A stretch of 64,000 nt of DNA from Sphingomonas sp. Ant H11 (GCF_000797515.1 NZ_JSBN01000063.1:48371-112370); one strand, 5' to 3'. Positions 37,400 to 46,122 are shown, numbered from the stretch's first letter. Notes: a model not told the origin generated them from the sequence alone. Numbers and translations: made by a program.

Positions 37400-38047
37400 T
37401 TAGAAGTAGATGTCGTCTGCGATGTTGACGGTGCTGCCGGTCGCGACGTTGATGACATCGCTGCGCTTGCAATAGGCGACCTGTTTTCCGTCGATCAGCA
37501 GCGCATACCCATCGATCGCATAGCCGCCCTGGCCATTGGCCGGGCCGTGGACCGTCACCGCGTCGCGCAGCATCTTGCCGAGCGTGTGATCCCGCCACAC
37601 ATCGCCGGTGACGACGATCGGCGCGATCCCGGTAATTTCCCGCGTGCCGTCGCTCAGCACGATTTCGACCTTTTTGCCGCCCTGATCGGCCTTCGTCAGC
37701 GCTTCGGTCAGCGCGTCGCCGGTGAGACCATCGCCGACCGGCCCGATCTTGCGTGACTTGGGGGCATTCTCGCCACGCTTGACGCTGGTTTTAGAGGCCG
37801 ATGCCGCCGCTTGCAGCGCCGTAATCGTGGCATTGGCCGCGTCGAGATCCTTCTGCAGTTTCGCCGCGTGTTCTTCGAGATCGATCTTTTCCTGTTCGTC
37901 GAGCCCAAGTTCCTCGTTGAGCGTTTTGTTCTGGGCAGTCAGCTCGTCGATGCGGATCTGCAATGCGGTTGCCCCTGCAGGATCGAGCCCGGCATTGAAT
38001 TGCTCCATCAATTCCTGCTCGCGCGTTTTGGTCGTAGTGTCGTCCAT
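37400..38047 (-). CDS. Coiled-coil phage protein between TerL and portal
   Basis: 215 residues. The first 95 are a charged coiled coil (ELTAQNKTLNEELGLDEQEK), followed by a basic linker (SVKRGENAPKSRKIGPVGDG) and a beta-rich C-terminal domain (VEIVLSDGTREITGIAPIVV; GKQVAYCKRSDVINVATGST). No family is recognised. Location in the packaging/head block suggests a structural or assembly role. Confidence 0.65.
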   Translation of the reverse strand: MDDTTTKTREQELMEQFNAGLDPAGATALQIRIDELTAQNKTLNEELGLDEQEKIDLEEHAAKLQKDLDAANATITALQAAASASKTSVKRGENAPKSRKIGPVGDGLTGDALTEALTKADQGGKKVEIVLSDGTREITGIAPIVVTGDVWRDHTLGKMLRDAVTVHGPANGQGGYAIDGYALLIDGKQVAYCKRSDVINVATGSTVNIADDIYF

Positions 38048-38058
38048 GATCGTTCCTT

Positions 38059-38292
38059 TCAGCTTCCCAGGGTGAGCTTGCCGCCGGTCAGCGGGGCCTG
38101 GACCCCCGCCGCGCCGTTCACGAGGTCCGCCGCGCCGCCTTTGCGACGCCGGAGTTCGTCCGTGGCCGACACCGCCGCCGCCGCATCGTCACGCGTTGCC
38201 GTGGGCAGTGCGGTCGGGGCCTGTCCGGGTGTCGAGATGATGCCCAGCGCCTTCAGCGGGGCCGCGATAATCTTGCCGAGAAGTGCCATCAT
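38059..38292 (-). CDS. Small Ala-rich phage protein next to TerL
   Basis: About 77 residues, starting M-M-A-L-L-G-K-I-I-A-A-P-L-K-A-L-G. The ATG pair overlaps the TerL stop (ATATGATGG) and uses GGAGGG inside the end of terL as ribosome binding site. An N-terminal amphipathic helix is followed by a low-complexity Ala/Thr/Gly tail (ending PLTGGKLTLGS). Similar short proteins occur at this place in related phages; function unknown. Confidence 0.6.
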   Translation of the reverse strand: MMALLGKIIAAPLKALGIISTPGQAPTALPTATRDDAAAAVSATDELRRRKGGAADLVNGAAGVQAPLTGGKLTLGS

Positions 38293-39848
38293 ATCCCTCC
38301 AAGTTCGTTGTAATCGCCGTCCACCCGCACGGTGCGCCGCTCCCGCGACTTGCCTCGAATGTCGGAGATGACGTGCTCGCCCTCGAGCGCGGCATATTGC
38401 TCGGCATCCTCGATATGGGTGTGGATCGTGTCGGCGATCTCGAGATGACCCCGCGTCTCGCCGTCGGTCATGTCGGCTTTGCGATAGTGATACCCGCCGA
38501 GATGCCCCCGGATCAGATGCTTGCACGACGGGTCGATCAGATATCCGCCGCGTTCGCTCATCGCCTTGCGCTGCGCCTCGAGCCGAAGCTGCTCGCGGTT
38601 CGTTTTCGCCTTGTAGACCTTGAAGCCCAATGCCTTTTGAAAAGGCGGAACCCAGTCCAATTCGCGCGCCTCTGCATCGCGATCAGCCGCGGCGAATGCG
38701 GCAGGATCGGCGACCACGCGGATCTGGTCGGCGGTGATATCGGGGCAACGCTCGATGATCTTGGCGCGGAGCATCTTGCCGAACGCCGTCGGGCCGACCT
38801 TTGCCAGCGACTTGCCGCCATCCTGAAACGCGACCACCTCGCCCAGCGTTCGTAGCTCGCCCATCACCGTGCGCTGTGTCAGCACGGCTGCTGCGAACAA
38901 TCCCTGGTCGACGCCGACGATGAGCTTGCGTCGGCGATCCCATTCGATCGTCTCTTTGGCGACATGCTCGCTATAGCTGAATTGCGGATGCACCGGCAGG
39001 CCGTGCCGCACCGGCACGAACTTGTTGTGGATCATCCGGTCGACATAATCGGGCCGGTGTTTGTTGGTCGCTTGCTGCAGGAGGTAATATCCACGCCCGC
39101 CGCGCAGATTGTGCAGGTTCTCAGCGCCAGGCTCGAGCCCGCCCGGCTGGATGAAGCATTCGATCAGCGGTCGCCCCTCGAGCGCTACCAGCAATTCGGG
39201 GCTGGCGAGATCATGCAATCCGCCGAGTTCCTTCTCGATCGCCAGCTTGTAGAGATAATTATCGGTGAATGGCGCGTTGCTGGAGATCAGTATCTGCGGA
39301 TCGACCACTAGCTTGGGATCAAGGCTCGAAAAACGCCCGACGCGACCCGACAGGTAGCTGATCAATTCCTCGGGCTGCAAATCGCCTTCGTCGACACCTG
39401 CGCAGTTCAACTCCCAGCCGCGCGTGGCCGCCTCTACACCCTGATCGCCGATCGCGCGAAATTCGACTTCCATGTCGAGCACGTCGGTCGGCTGGCGAGA
39501 CGCATCGCGCCGCAGCACACGCTGGAATTTGTGGCTGTACGGTGCCTTGGCGCTGAAATGCCCATACTCTTTTGGCGTGATATTGAACCATGACGGTAGC
39601 GTGTTCGCATCGAGACTAGGGTAACTCTCACGGATGACGCCAAATTTCGCGCGTCGGCGCTTGATGCCGCGTTCATCGATCCGCGCGCCCTGCATCGCGC
39701 CATTGCGGACGCCCTTCTGCAGCATCGCCATCGTCTTGCCTGAACCAACCGGGCCGATGATCACGACGATGAACGCGCGGCTGCGCATGAACGCCTCCGC
39801 CACCGGCCCCGGCGACGTGAGTGCGATGGGTTTGGCTGCAACCGTCAT
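38289..39848 (-). CDS. terL: Terminase large subunit
   Basis: 519 residues. The ATPase Walker A is GPVGSGKT (residues 32-39) after an N-terminal strand VVIIG. A probable Walker B/catalytic segment is CAGVDEGDLQPEEL (near 150). The RNase-H-like nuclease half begins around KLIVGVDQGL (near 310), with a later acidic motif ADPAAFAAADRDAEA. It pumps DNA into the prohead and cuts concatemers. It overlaps the HTH gene upstream (ATGA) and the small protein downstream. Confidence 0.9.
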   Translation of the reverse strand: MTVAAKPIALTSPGPVAEAFMRSRAFIVVIIGPVGSGKTMAMLQKGVRNGAMQGARIDERGIKRRRAKFGVIRESYPSLDANTLPSWFNITPKEYGHFSAKAPYSHKFQRVLRRDASRQPTDVLDMEVEFRAIGDQGVEAATRGWELNCAGVDEGDLQPEELISYLSGRVGRFSSLDPKLVVDPQILISSNAPFTDNYLYKLAIEKELGGLHDLASPELLVALEGRPLIECFIQPGGLEPGAENLHNLRGGRGYYLLQQATNKHRPDYVDRMIHNKFVPVRHGLPVHPQFSYSEHVAKETIEWDRRRKLIVGVDQGLFAAAVLTQRTVMGELRTLGEVVAFQDGGKSLAKVGPTAFGKMLRAKIIERCPDITADQIRVVADPAAFAAADRDAEARELDWVPPFQKALGFKVYKAKTNREQLRLEAQRKAMSERGGYLIDPSCKHLIRGHLGGYHYRKADMTDGETRGHLEIADTIHTHIEDAEQYAALEGEHVISDIRGKSRERRTVRVDGDYNELGGI

Positions 39849-40120
39849 GCCGCGACCGCCCGCATATCGTTCGCAAGCGCGATCAGCTCGGCTGCACGCT
39901 GATCGAGTGCGTTTGCCACGGCCGCGATTTCACCCGCGCTCAAGCCACGATCGGCGGCAAGCTTGTGGTTGACGGCGCGACGGCCAATGCCGAGAATGTC
40001 GGCAAGGCACGCTGCACCACCAAGCGCCGTCCGCGCCCGATCCAGCAACACCAGCCGACGAACTGCCCGCGCCATCGGCGAAAGGGTGTTCCCATTTGTG
40101 AGAACGGGCGCGTCAGCCAT
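39845..40120 (-). CDS. HTH-containing protein upstream of TerL
   Basis: 91 residues from ATG 40120, preferred to 40135 because GAGGAAA sits 7 bp before it. A helix-turn-helix-like segment is visible (GGAACLADILGIGRRAVNHK, then GLSAGEIAAVANALDQRAAE). It overlaps the TerS-like stop and the TerL start. It might be the DNA-recognition part of the packaging machine or a Cro-like regulator; the position favours packaging. Confidence 0.6.
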   Translation of the reverse strand: MADAPVLTNGNTLSPMARAVRRLVLLDRARTALGGAACLADILGIGRRAVNHKLAADRGLSAGEIAAVANALDQRAAELIALANDMRAVAA

Positions 40121-40724
40121 TGTTGATTTCCTCATCTTGAATTTCGTGGAAATCGCCCTCGAGCATTTCCTCTATCTCGCCATCGGTATGGGTGACGCCC
40201 TGGATGATCAGGTCAGCAACACCCGAAAAGGTCATGTCGACCGCGACCGGTTTTTTGCTTTCGAGGTACGGCAACAGCGCTTCGGCACACCTCACGCGCA
40301 GCGCTCGCGCCTCGGCATAGCTCATCCGCTCGACAACTACGTTGGGCGTGCCATCCTTCCGAAAGCTGTGAACCTTTTCCTGCTTCGAGGTTTCGATCAG
40401 GACATCTTCCGGCGTCGATGACAGCTGCATCAGCGTGATTGCCGGATGCTGCCCGAAGGTCTGGATGTAGCGCGCAAAATCATCGGTGCGCTTGTTGCGA
40501 GCGCCAGCCGGCCGACCGCGCTTGCGGCTTCGCGCCTCGGTCAAAACGGCCATTCGACCAGCCTCGGGGCCGAGCGCTTGGCGCGCCTCCAGCATTTCCT
40601 CAGGCGTTACCGGCTCCAGCAGGTTGAGCTGTTGCTCCTCCATTGCGCGGTCAGCCAGCAAAGCCTTGGCGTCGTCAACCACTTGGCGCACGATCGCAGC
40701 GTCGCCGGTGTCAGGCGTTGACAT
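40113..40724 (-). CDS. terS: Putative terminase small subunit
   Basis: 203 residues. A basic AT-hook-like patch (SRKRGRPAGARNKRT, about 67-81) precedes DDFARYIQTFGQHPAITLMQ, a combination common in small terminase subunits and related DNA-binding phage proteins, followed by an acidic C-terminus (EIEEMLEGDFHEIQDEEI). As the first gene of the leftward late operon, immediately before the packaging genes, TerS is the best guess. No defining domain is visible. Confidence 0.6.
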   Translation of the reverse strand: MSTPDTGDAAIVRQVVDDAKALLADRAMEEQQLNLLEPVTPEEMLEARQALGPEAGRMAVLTEARSRKRGRPAGARNKRTDDFARYIQTFGQHPAITLMQLSSTPEDVLIETSKQEKVHSFRKDGTPNVVVERMSYAEARALRVRCAEALLPYLESKKPVAVDMTFSGVADLIIQGVTHTDGEIEEMLEGDFHEIQDEEINNG

Positions 40725-41834
40725 GGCCGCGCCCTCCCCATAGCTTCATTACTTCGCCCAATGGCGACCAAGCACCGGGACCACCACTATCCCCGACCCG
40801 CGTTTCACTCCTCGAATTGAGCGCCGATCGCGCATCCTGGCGTCGCACTGACGAGGGCAAGCTATCCCCCCGACCCCCGTTTTGCCGCTCAACCTTGGCC
40901 GTTCGCCCCCTTTCGACCGGTCGGCATCAATCCCGTAAAACGGAAGGTCGATCAAAATCCGGAATATCGCGTGCGCCAACATGCGAGCATCAGGGCGCGC
41001 GGCCGTTGGGGGCCCTACCCCCTCGGGCTGGGCACTCAGGCCCCCCCGTCCGATCGGCCCGCCTGCGCCGCCCAGCGTGCCGCATGGGCTCAACCTAGAA
41101 AGCTTATGACCATCCCCGGAAAGCTCTGATTTTACAGCATGTTGCGCGCCGCATTCCGACACCGGCATTCCGACATGCCCGATCCGCCCCCCGCAAACCC
41201 GCAGAAATCCGCCGTTTCCGCCCGCGCGACCCAGCCGCGCCAGGCCACCCCGATCGCAGGCCAGCCGGGCCAGATCCACCGCGCACCAAGCCCAAAAAGT
41301 TTTGCGGCGCAGCCCCTCCGTAACACTGTGGATCGGGCGTTTCGGCGACGATGCGACCGGGCAGCGCATATCCACCCCATATTATATTCGCGCCAGAACC
41401 GCAGAACCGGTAGAGAACCGCGCGCCGCCCGGCAAATGGCGTATTTCTCCCGTTTTCTTGATTGGGTTCTGAAGTTCTGTAGTTCTCGGTATCTTCCCTA
41501 CACGCACGCATACGCACGCACACGCGCACATCACGCGTAGCGGTTTGGAACAGAACCGCAGAACCGTTGAATACCAATGTGTTGCTGGTTCTGTGCGTTC
41601 GTCGCTCCAGAACTCTAGAACCGCGCCCCCCCGGCCCGTAGGCACCGCGAGGCTGGCTGCGCCACACTCTTATCTGCCCCAACTGGGCCGGGGGCAAGGG
41701 ACAAAGTAAAAAAACAAGTCGAAACGGGCGCGATCGATAGATAGCGTCGCCCTCGCGATAGTAGTGGAGGCGGAGCGCGGGCGCACCGCTCCGCTGCGCT
41801 ACGCTGCCCGCGCGCGTTGGGTTTGGTGCGCCCA
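40725..41834. other. 1.1-kb gene-poor region with candidate replication origin
   Basis: No convincing gene between the terS-like start and the helicase stop; open frames here have no protein-like character. It holds two ATTCCGACA copies 14 bp apart (41153 and 41167), a CACGCACGCA-type short repeat (41501-41538), T-rich stretches (41440-41465) and a cluster of AGAACC octamers (41395-41622). Promoters for the late operon are expected near 40730-41100, but I could not identify one with confidence. Confidence 0.6.
41395..41622. repeat. Tandem AGAACCGC-type octamer cluster (candidate ori iterons)
   Basis: Eleven hexamers AGAACC or close variants occur in 228 bp on both strands. On the plus strand they start at 41395, 41403, 41414, 41552, 41560, 41609 and 41617; on the minus strand (GGTTCT/AGTTCT) at 41465, 41473, 41481 and 41587. 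Five neighbouring pairs are spaced exactly 8 bp, so the unit is an octamer. It lies 213 bp downstream of the helicase gene. Iterons for an initiator or operator array are the likely roles. Confidence 0.55.
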
Positions 41835-43772
41835 TCATGCCAGCGGCCCGCCTGGGCAGGCAACGAAAGCGGGCACCTCGTCGGGGTCGATCACCAGCTC
41901 GATCGGCACGAGCACGGCGGTCAGCGATGCGCGGGCGAACTTGGTCTTGATGCCACGCGTTGCGCCAGGCGCACGGGCGAGCGTGGTTGCCCAGCCGCCG
42001 CCCGCCCATTTGGTCGGGCCATAGATCGTGGCAAGCTCGCGGTGCGACAGCGCGACCGCAAGATAGGTCGGCTGGCCCGGCATCGCGTCGATTGCGCCCC
42101 ACCGTTCCCGCCCATCCGGGCCGGGGCCGAGCGGCTTGCGATTGACGATCTTGAGCCCAAGCTCCTGGATCTTGTCGCGCGCGCCCTGGTCGCCTTCTCC
42201 GGCGCGTACCGCACGGCCGATCCACGTGCCCAGCCCCTCGCGCAGATCGCCACCGCGAAATTGATGCGGCGTGGTGCGCAGGTGGTTGAGGCAGGCATCA
42301 TGGTCCTGCACTGCGTCGTTGATCTCAGCGAGGCTTTCGGGTGCGCACAGCCGCGCCCAATGGTCGAGCAAGTCGGCATCGGGCACATGATCGTACAGCG
42401 CCAGATCGGCGCAGGCGAGCAAGGTGCCGAAGGTATCCGCACCACGCGCGTCATGGCCGCCGCTCGTCAAAGCGTCGTGATAGAGGTCATAGGTCTCTTT
42501 GTAGCGCCACCATCCATCGAACATGCGGCGCATCAACGCCGCGCCGATCGCGGGCAATTTCGCGCTCTCCAGATCCAGCTTGCGCGCGTCGCGCGGCAAC
42601 GGCTCGAGCTCGAGCACGGCAAAGCGGCTACGGTCCTGCGGCTCCATTTGCGGCATCAGGATCGCCGAGAATTGGAAGCAGGAATTGAGCGTGAAATCGG
42701 CCGCTTGATGGTCCGAGGATCCCTTGTGCATGTCGCTGCCCGACGAGGCGACGCGCGCCAGCTCGAGCACTGCCGACAGCTTGTGCGCGTTGAACGCGTT
42801 GGGTTCGAACTCGTCGAAAATGACTGCGATCGTCTGGTTGCGCAGCTTCTGCCGCACCGCCGCCTCGGTCGCGCCGCCCGTGCGCAGCACCGCGCTGCCC
42901 AGCAGCCGGTCGATCAGGCCATCCTTGCCGTTAAAGCTCGATTTGCCCGTGCCGCGCCCGCCGGTCACGAAGAGATGCGAGCGCCAGGGGAGCGCGCCGG
43001 AAATCGAGGTCTGCGCAATCCACCCCAAGGCCAGCATCTGGTCGACGAGCCGACGCCGCCACGGCCATGTGCCGATCAGCGCCAGCAATTGCTCGACCGG
43101 CTGTTCGTCGACCGGCTCGTGATGCGGGCGCGGCGTGGCTTCGCCGGCCGGATAGACATAGCCGTCGATAAGGCCGGTCGGGAACCATTCGGCGTCAGCG
43201 GCGGTGCCGTTGATACGCCGCCGCCCGACCATCACCTTGTCGCCGAAATGGACGATCAGCGCGCCGCCGCGCCCCTTATGCGCGCCGCGCCCGCGCACCC
43301 GGCCCTGCGGATCAAAAATCCCCGCCAGGCCACATGCGCCAATAAGGGCTTCGCTTGCTTCGTCTTGCTTGAACCCGACGATTTCGCTGGGCTTGATGAT
43401 TTCGCCCGTCTTGGCGCTGACCTTCGGCTCCGACCAACGCGGCCAATATTTCGACAGTAAATGCGTCTGCGGCGCAAACAATGCGTTGAAGTTATTCTTG
43501 CCATGGTCGCGCGGGCCGAGCGCCACGAGCTGACCAAGCACGTTGAGATAGAAACAGGTCTGGCCATCGGTGCCAATACCGAGCGGCTTGACCGGACATC
43601 CCGGCGGAATGCGCGGGCGATCGAGCCCGTCATCCTCATCATACCCGCCAAAGGGCGCGGCATCGCCCGCCTGGGCGAGCGCGGGCGCATCGACTGGCGC
43701 ATCGAGCGCCGCTGCGATCGACACGACATTATCGGGCAATGTGGCCGGGTCGGGGCGCGCGCGCCGGGTCAT
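41835..43772 (-). CDS. Phage replication helicase/ATPase
   Basis: 645 residues from ATG 43772. The Walker A motif GGRGTGKSS lies near residue 270, followed by a Walker B-like IAVIFDEFEPN (near 312) and the sensor-like stretch QFSAILMPQMEPQDRSRFAV. These fit a superfamily-3/D5-type or DnaB-like replicative ATPase. The N-terminus carries a DNA-primase-associated look (GTDGQTCFYLNVLGQLVALG). The gene overlaps the primase stop by 4 bp (ATGA), so primase and helicase are made together for phage DNA replication. Confidence 0.78.
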   Translation of the reverse strand: MTRRARPDPATLPDNVVSIAAALDAPVDAPALAQAGDAAPFGGYDEDDGLDRPRIPPGCPVKPLGIGTDGQTCFYLNVLGQLVALGPRDHGKNNFNALFAPQTHLLSKYWPRWSEPKVSAKTGEIIKPSEIVGFKQDEASEALIGACGLAGIFDPQGRVRGRGAHKGRGGALIVHFGDKVMVGRRRINGTAADAEWFPTGLIDGYVYPAGEATPRPHHEPVDEQPVEQLLALIGTWPWRRRLVDQMLALGWIAQTSISGALPWRSHLFVTGGRGTGKSSFNGKDGLIDRLLGSAVLRTGGATEAAVRQKLRNQTIAVIFDEFEPNAFNAHKLSAVLELARVASSGSDMHKGSSDHQAADFTLNSCFQFSAILMPQMEPQDRSRFAVLELEPLPRDARKLDLESAKLPAIGAALMRRMFDGWWRYKETYDLYHDALTSGGHDARGADTFGTLLACADLALYDHVPDADLLDHWARLCAPESLAEINDAVQDHDACLNHLRTTPHQFRGGDLREGLGTWIGRAVRAGEGDQGARDKIQELGLKIVNRKPLGPGPDGRERWGAIDAMPGQPTYLAVALSHRELATIYGPTKWAGGGWATTLARAPGATRGIKTKFARASLTAVLVPIELVIDPDEVPAFVACPGGPLA

Positions 43773-44923
43773 GCGACACGCTCCCCAAGATCCGACAGCA
43801 GCCAGGCGTTGATGTCCTTCACGCCCCTTGGCGGCATCACGAACTGGACGTGATGGCCACGCGCCTGTTGCCGCGCCATGGCCTGTTCGAGCGCTTCGAG
43901 CTTGTCGGCCGCTTTGCGCCGCTCGGTCTCGTCGGCACCGGGTGGCGCGTCGTCGCGGTCGCACACGATGACGATCGTCGCGATGGCGGCGGGAAAGGCG
44001 ATCAGCCCGAGGTTGCGCAACGAATAGCCCGCCAGCACGCGCAGATCGGGCTTGATCATCGCCACGGTGAGCGCGTCCTCGATCCCCTCGGTCATGTAGA
44101 TCGTTTCGGGCCGCCCGCTCTTGCTGCCGGAAAGCGCGCCCAGCGTCTTGCGCGACGCGCCCTTGCGCAGCGGCACGAACGCGCCGCCCGATTTGCCCAG
44201 CACCTTTTTGGCGTTGCCGCGCGGCACGCCCAGATCGGCACCATCGGCCTTGACCCATTGCCCATGCCGATCGCGGCCAAGCCAGGTGCGATGCGTCGCG
44301 ACATGGACGCCATCGGGCGTGATCATCTGCGACACCATGCAGGGCAGCTTCATGCCCGCGTCGCGGTTCCACACCGCGTCATGGTAGCGCAGCGCGTTCG
44401 GCCAATGCCCCAACCGCGCGACATCGATGCCGCGCCCCTCCAAATAGCGCGAGGCCGGGCAATCGCCGGTCAGCGGCACGCCGTTAAGCCACAGCGACCG
44501 CGCGCCGCGCTTCTTGGCCTCGGTTTCCTGCGCCGCGCGGGCCTGGGCGTCGGCATCGATCGCGATGGTCTCGGCCCGGATCGTCGCCAGCCGCGCCGGG
44601 TCGAGATGGTCGATCCCCAGCCACGATTTGGCATATTGCACCGCATCGCCCAGATTGCCGCCGAATTTGGTCAGCGCGATCATGTGCAGCATGTCGCCGC
44701 TCGCCCCGACCATGCCGGGGCTTGCCCGAAAATCGGTCCACAACCCCTTGTTCGGGCCATCGACCGTCACCGCCAGCGATTGCCCGCGCTCGCCCGCGAT
44801 CGATCCGACGCGCAGGAAATGCCCGTCGCGCACCGCATTGGGCAGGCAATCGCGCACCACGCTTTCGCAGCGCGCGCGCAATTGCAGCTCGATTTCGCGA
44901 ACGGTGATGACCGAAGGCGACAC
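43769..44923 (-). CDS. Toprim-domain phage primase
   Basis: 384 residues from GTG 44923, which lies 4 bp after the previous stop; longer readings from upstream are Arg/Ser-rich and not protein-like. The N-terminal zinc/RNA-polymerase-like region of a DnaG-type primase is reduced (ERGQSLAVTVDGPNKGLWTD). A Toprim domain is clear: MTEGIEDALTVAMIKPDL (near residue 273) and IVIVCDRDDAPPGADET (near 322). It synthesises primers for phage replication with the coupled helicase. Confidence 0.82.
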   Translation of the reverse strand: MSPSVITVREIELQLRARCESVVRDCLPNAVRDGHFLRVGSIAGERGQSLAVTVDGPNKGLWTDFRASPGMVGASGDMLHMIALTKFGGNLGDAVQYAKSWLGIDHLDPARLATIRAETIAIDADAQARAAQETEAKKRGARSLWLNGVPLTGDCPASRYLEGRGIDVARLGHWPNALRYHDAVWNRDAGMKLPCMVSQMITPDGVHVATHRTWLGRDRHGQWVKADGADLGVPRGNAKKVLGKSGGAFVPLRKGASRKTLGALSGSKSGRPETIYMTEGIEDALTVAMIKPDLRVLAGYSLRNLGLIAFPAAIATIVIVCDRDDAPPGADETERRKAADKLEALEQAMARQQARGHHVQFVMPPRGVKDINAWLLSDLGERVA

Positions 44924-44927
44924 GGGA

Positions 44928-45224
44928 TTAACCGGCCACCGCGTTGATATACCAGACACCGGCCGGGAGCTCGTAATCCTGGGCGATGCCCGCCTTGAGC
45001 TTGATCCCGGTCGCCGCCGGTGCGACATAGCCCGCCGCCTTGCTGGCGGAAATGCGCTGATCCTCATCGGCGATCAGCCGGATCAGGCAAGGGCCAGGGA
45101 TAGGGCCGGATTGCGCGCCGAGCGCCACTACCGTCGCGCCTGCAGTGGCATCAAGCAACGGGGTCAGCGGCAATGCGCCGTTGCGCAAGGTGCGCAGCGA
45201 AAACGCCGTGATGTTCAGCGACAT
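44928..45224 (-). CDS. Small protein upstream of the primase
   Basis: 98 residues (SLNITAFSLRTLRNGALPLT, then IADEDQRISASKAAGYVAPA, ending LPAGVWYINAVAG). Beta-rich with no motif I can name. It lies 4 bp before the primase and overlaps the 37-residue frame upstream, so it belongs to the leftward replication operon. Confidence 0.6.
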   Translation of the reverse strand: MSLNITAFSLRTLRNGALPLTPLLDATAGATVVALGAQSGPIPGPCLIRLIADEDQRISASKAAGYVAPAATGIKLKAGIAQDYELPAGVWYINAVAG

Positions 45225-45328
45225 AGGTCTTGCTCCATAGCTGGGCGGGCGGGGGTGCCGTCGGCGGTGCGATCGAACGGTTTGTCGAGCCAGCCGAGCG
45301 GGCCGCCGCGCGCGCTCACCACGCACAT
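45215..45328 (-). CDS. Possible 37-residue phage peptide
   Basis: ATG at 45328; the product contains RGGPLGWLDKPFDRTADGTP and the stop overlaps the start of the 98-residue gene. Coupling and the non-random PLGWLDKPF core make it plausible. Length is too short for certainty. Confidence 0.35.
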   Translation of the reverse strand: MCVVSARGGPLGWLDKPFDRTADGTPARPAMEQDLCR

Positions 45329-45367
45329 CCGTCTAGGATTTTTCCTACGGAGCCATTTGACTTGTTG

Positions 45368-45412
45368 GAACGAAATGAGGAACAAATGCGGAACATAGGC
45401 GAATGATTCGCC
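45368..45412 (-). promoter_or_regulatory. Alphaproteobacterial-type SOS (LexA) box plus palindrome
   Basis: GAAC (45380-45383), seven bases, GAAC (45391-45394) matches the GTTC-N7-GTTC LexA site of alphaproteobacteria; a further GAAC at 45368 is spaced by eight. Next to it is the perfect palindrome GGCGAATGATTCGCC (45398-45412). The site lies ahead of the leftward replication genes, so DNA damage could switch them on directly. Match by eye to the family consensus. Confidence 0.5.
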
Positions 45413-45452
45413 AGGGGGCCCGCACATGACCGCGAACGTCTTGCCATTTCCA

Positions 45453-45680
45453 TCACGCCGCCTTCCGATCGACCCGGAGCGCCGGGAGGTCGTAAAAGTC
45501 GTTGGGCTGCGCGACGCCTTCGACGTACAGCTCAACCATGAAGGCGGGTCCGGGGATCATGTCGCCGTTTTTCCAGCGCAGCCACGTCATCCGCGTCGTC
45601 CCAAAATGCGCACCGGCCTCGGCATCGGTGAGCGCGCGCTCCCGTTGCCATTGCTTCAATTTTCCGGGAGCAGCCTTCAT
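45453..45680 (-). CDS. Cro-like HTH protein
   Basis: 75 residues (LKQWQRERALTDAEAGAHFG, then TTRMTWLRWKNGDMIPGPAF). This is the short helix-turn-helix of Cro/YdaS-type phage regulators, with almost no C-terminal domain. It is divergent from the CI-like gene, and two operator-like sites lie in the 96-bp gap, the standard lysis/lysogeny switch. It would lead the leftward lytic transcript towards the replication genes. Confidence 0.75.
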   Translation of the reverse strand: MKAAPGKLKQWQRERALTDAEAGAHFGTTRMTWLRWKNGDMIPGPAFMVELYVEGVAQPNDFYDLPALRVDRKAA

Positions 45681-45690
45681 TCCAAAGCTG

Positions 45691-45740
45691 GTAACACTAT
45701 GCGTTACAATTTGACAATCCCGTGTAACGCGATACGTAGC
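45691..45740. promoter_or_regulatory. Cro-CI intergenic operators O1 and O2 with a TTGACA box
   Basis: O1 GTAACACTATGCGTTAC (45691-45707) and O2 GTAACGCGATACGTAGC (45724-45740) flank a consensus -35 TTGACA (45711-45716) for rightward transcription. Both are GTAAC-N7-G(T)TAC inverted repeats and resemble the pair at 46390-46439. They are probably bound by CI and Cro. Confidence 0.7.
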
Positions 45741-45776
45741 TGCGTTGTGACCGCGACCGTTCTATCTTTCCTTCGT

Positions 45777-46115
45777 ATGGAGGACATGCCGAACCGCATT
45801 CTCGAGCTGCGCCGTGCGGCCAAGCTGAGCCAGGAAGAGCTCGGCTTTCGCGTCGGCGTGTCCAAGATGCAGATATCGGGGATGGAACGCGGCAAGCGCG
45901 AACTGTCGCTCGGCATGATGCGTCGGCTGGCGGAAGCGCTGGACGTTTCCCCCGCCGACTTGCTGTGCGACGAGGACAACCCGATGCGCCTCGCCACCGA
46001 CGAGCGCGCCTTGCTGTCGCGCTACCGCGCCGCCGATCCGGAACAGCAGCGCAATATTGAACGGGTCACCGAGGCCCTTGTGCCCTTCAACCAACGGCAG
46101 CGCGACGCGGCATAA
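45777..46115 (+). CDS. CI-like XRE-family repressor
   Basis: 112 residues from ATG 45777 (a second ATG is at 45786). A classic XRE helix-turn-helix fills residues 5-60: RILELRRAAKLSQEELGFRV, GVSKMQISGMERGKRELSLG and MMRRLAEALDVSPADLL. There is no peptidase-like cleavage domain, so if it is the prophage repressor it is not RecA-cleaved in the lambda way; the LexA-type box nearby could supply damage control instead. Operator-like repeats lie on both sides of the gene. Confidence 0.82.
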   Translation: MEDMPNRILELRRAAKLSQEELGFRVGVSKMQISGMERGKRELSLGMMRRLAEALDVSPADLLCDEDNPMRLATDERALLSRYRAADPEQQRNIERVTEALVPFNQRQRDAA

Positions 46116-46122
46116 CCGAGAA

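Noticed and set aside
40749..41375. 208-residue minus-strand frame before the late operon
   Set aside because: Low-complexity Gly/Arg/Cys sequence with no start signal, crossing the repeat-bearing region; not protein-like.
43773..44372. N-terminal extension of the helicase to 845 residues
   Set aside because: The extra 200 residues are out-of-frame primase sequence; ATG 43772 gives the normal ATGA overlap.
45426..45776. Plus-strand frame starting MTANVLPFPSRR that runs into the CI gene
   Set aside because: The start looks like a small phage protein, but the rest is antisense to the HTH of the Cro-like gene and passes through the operators; CI most likely starts at 45777.
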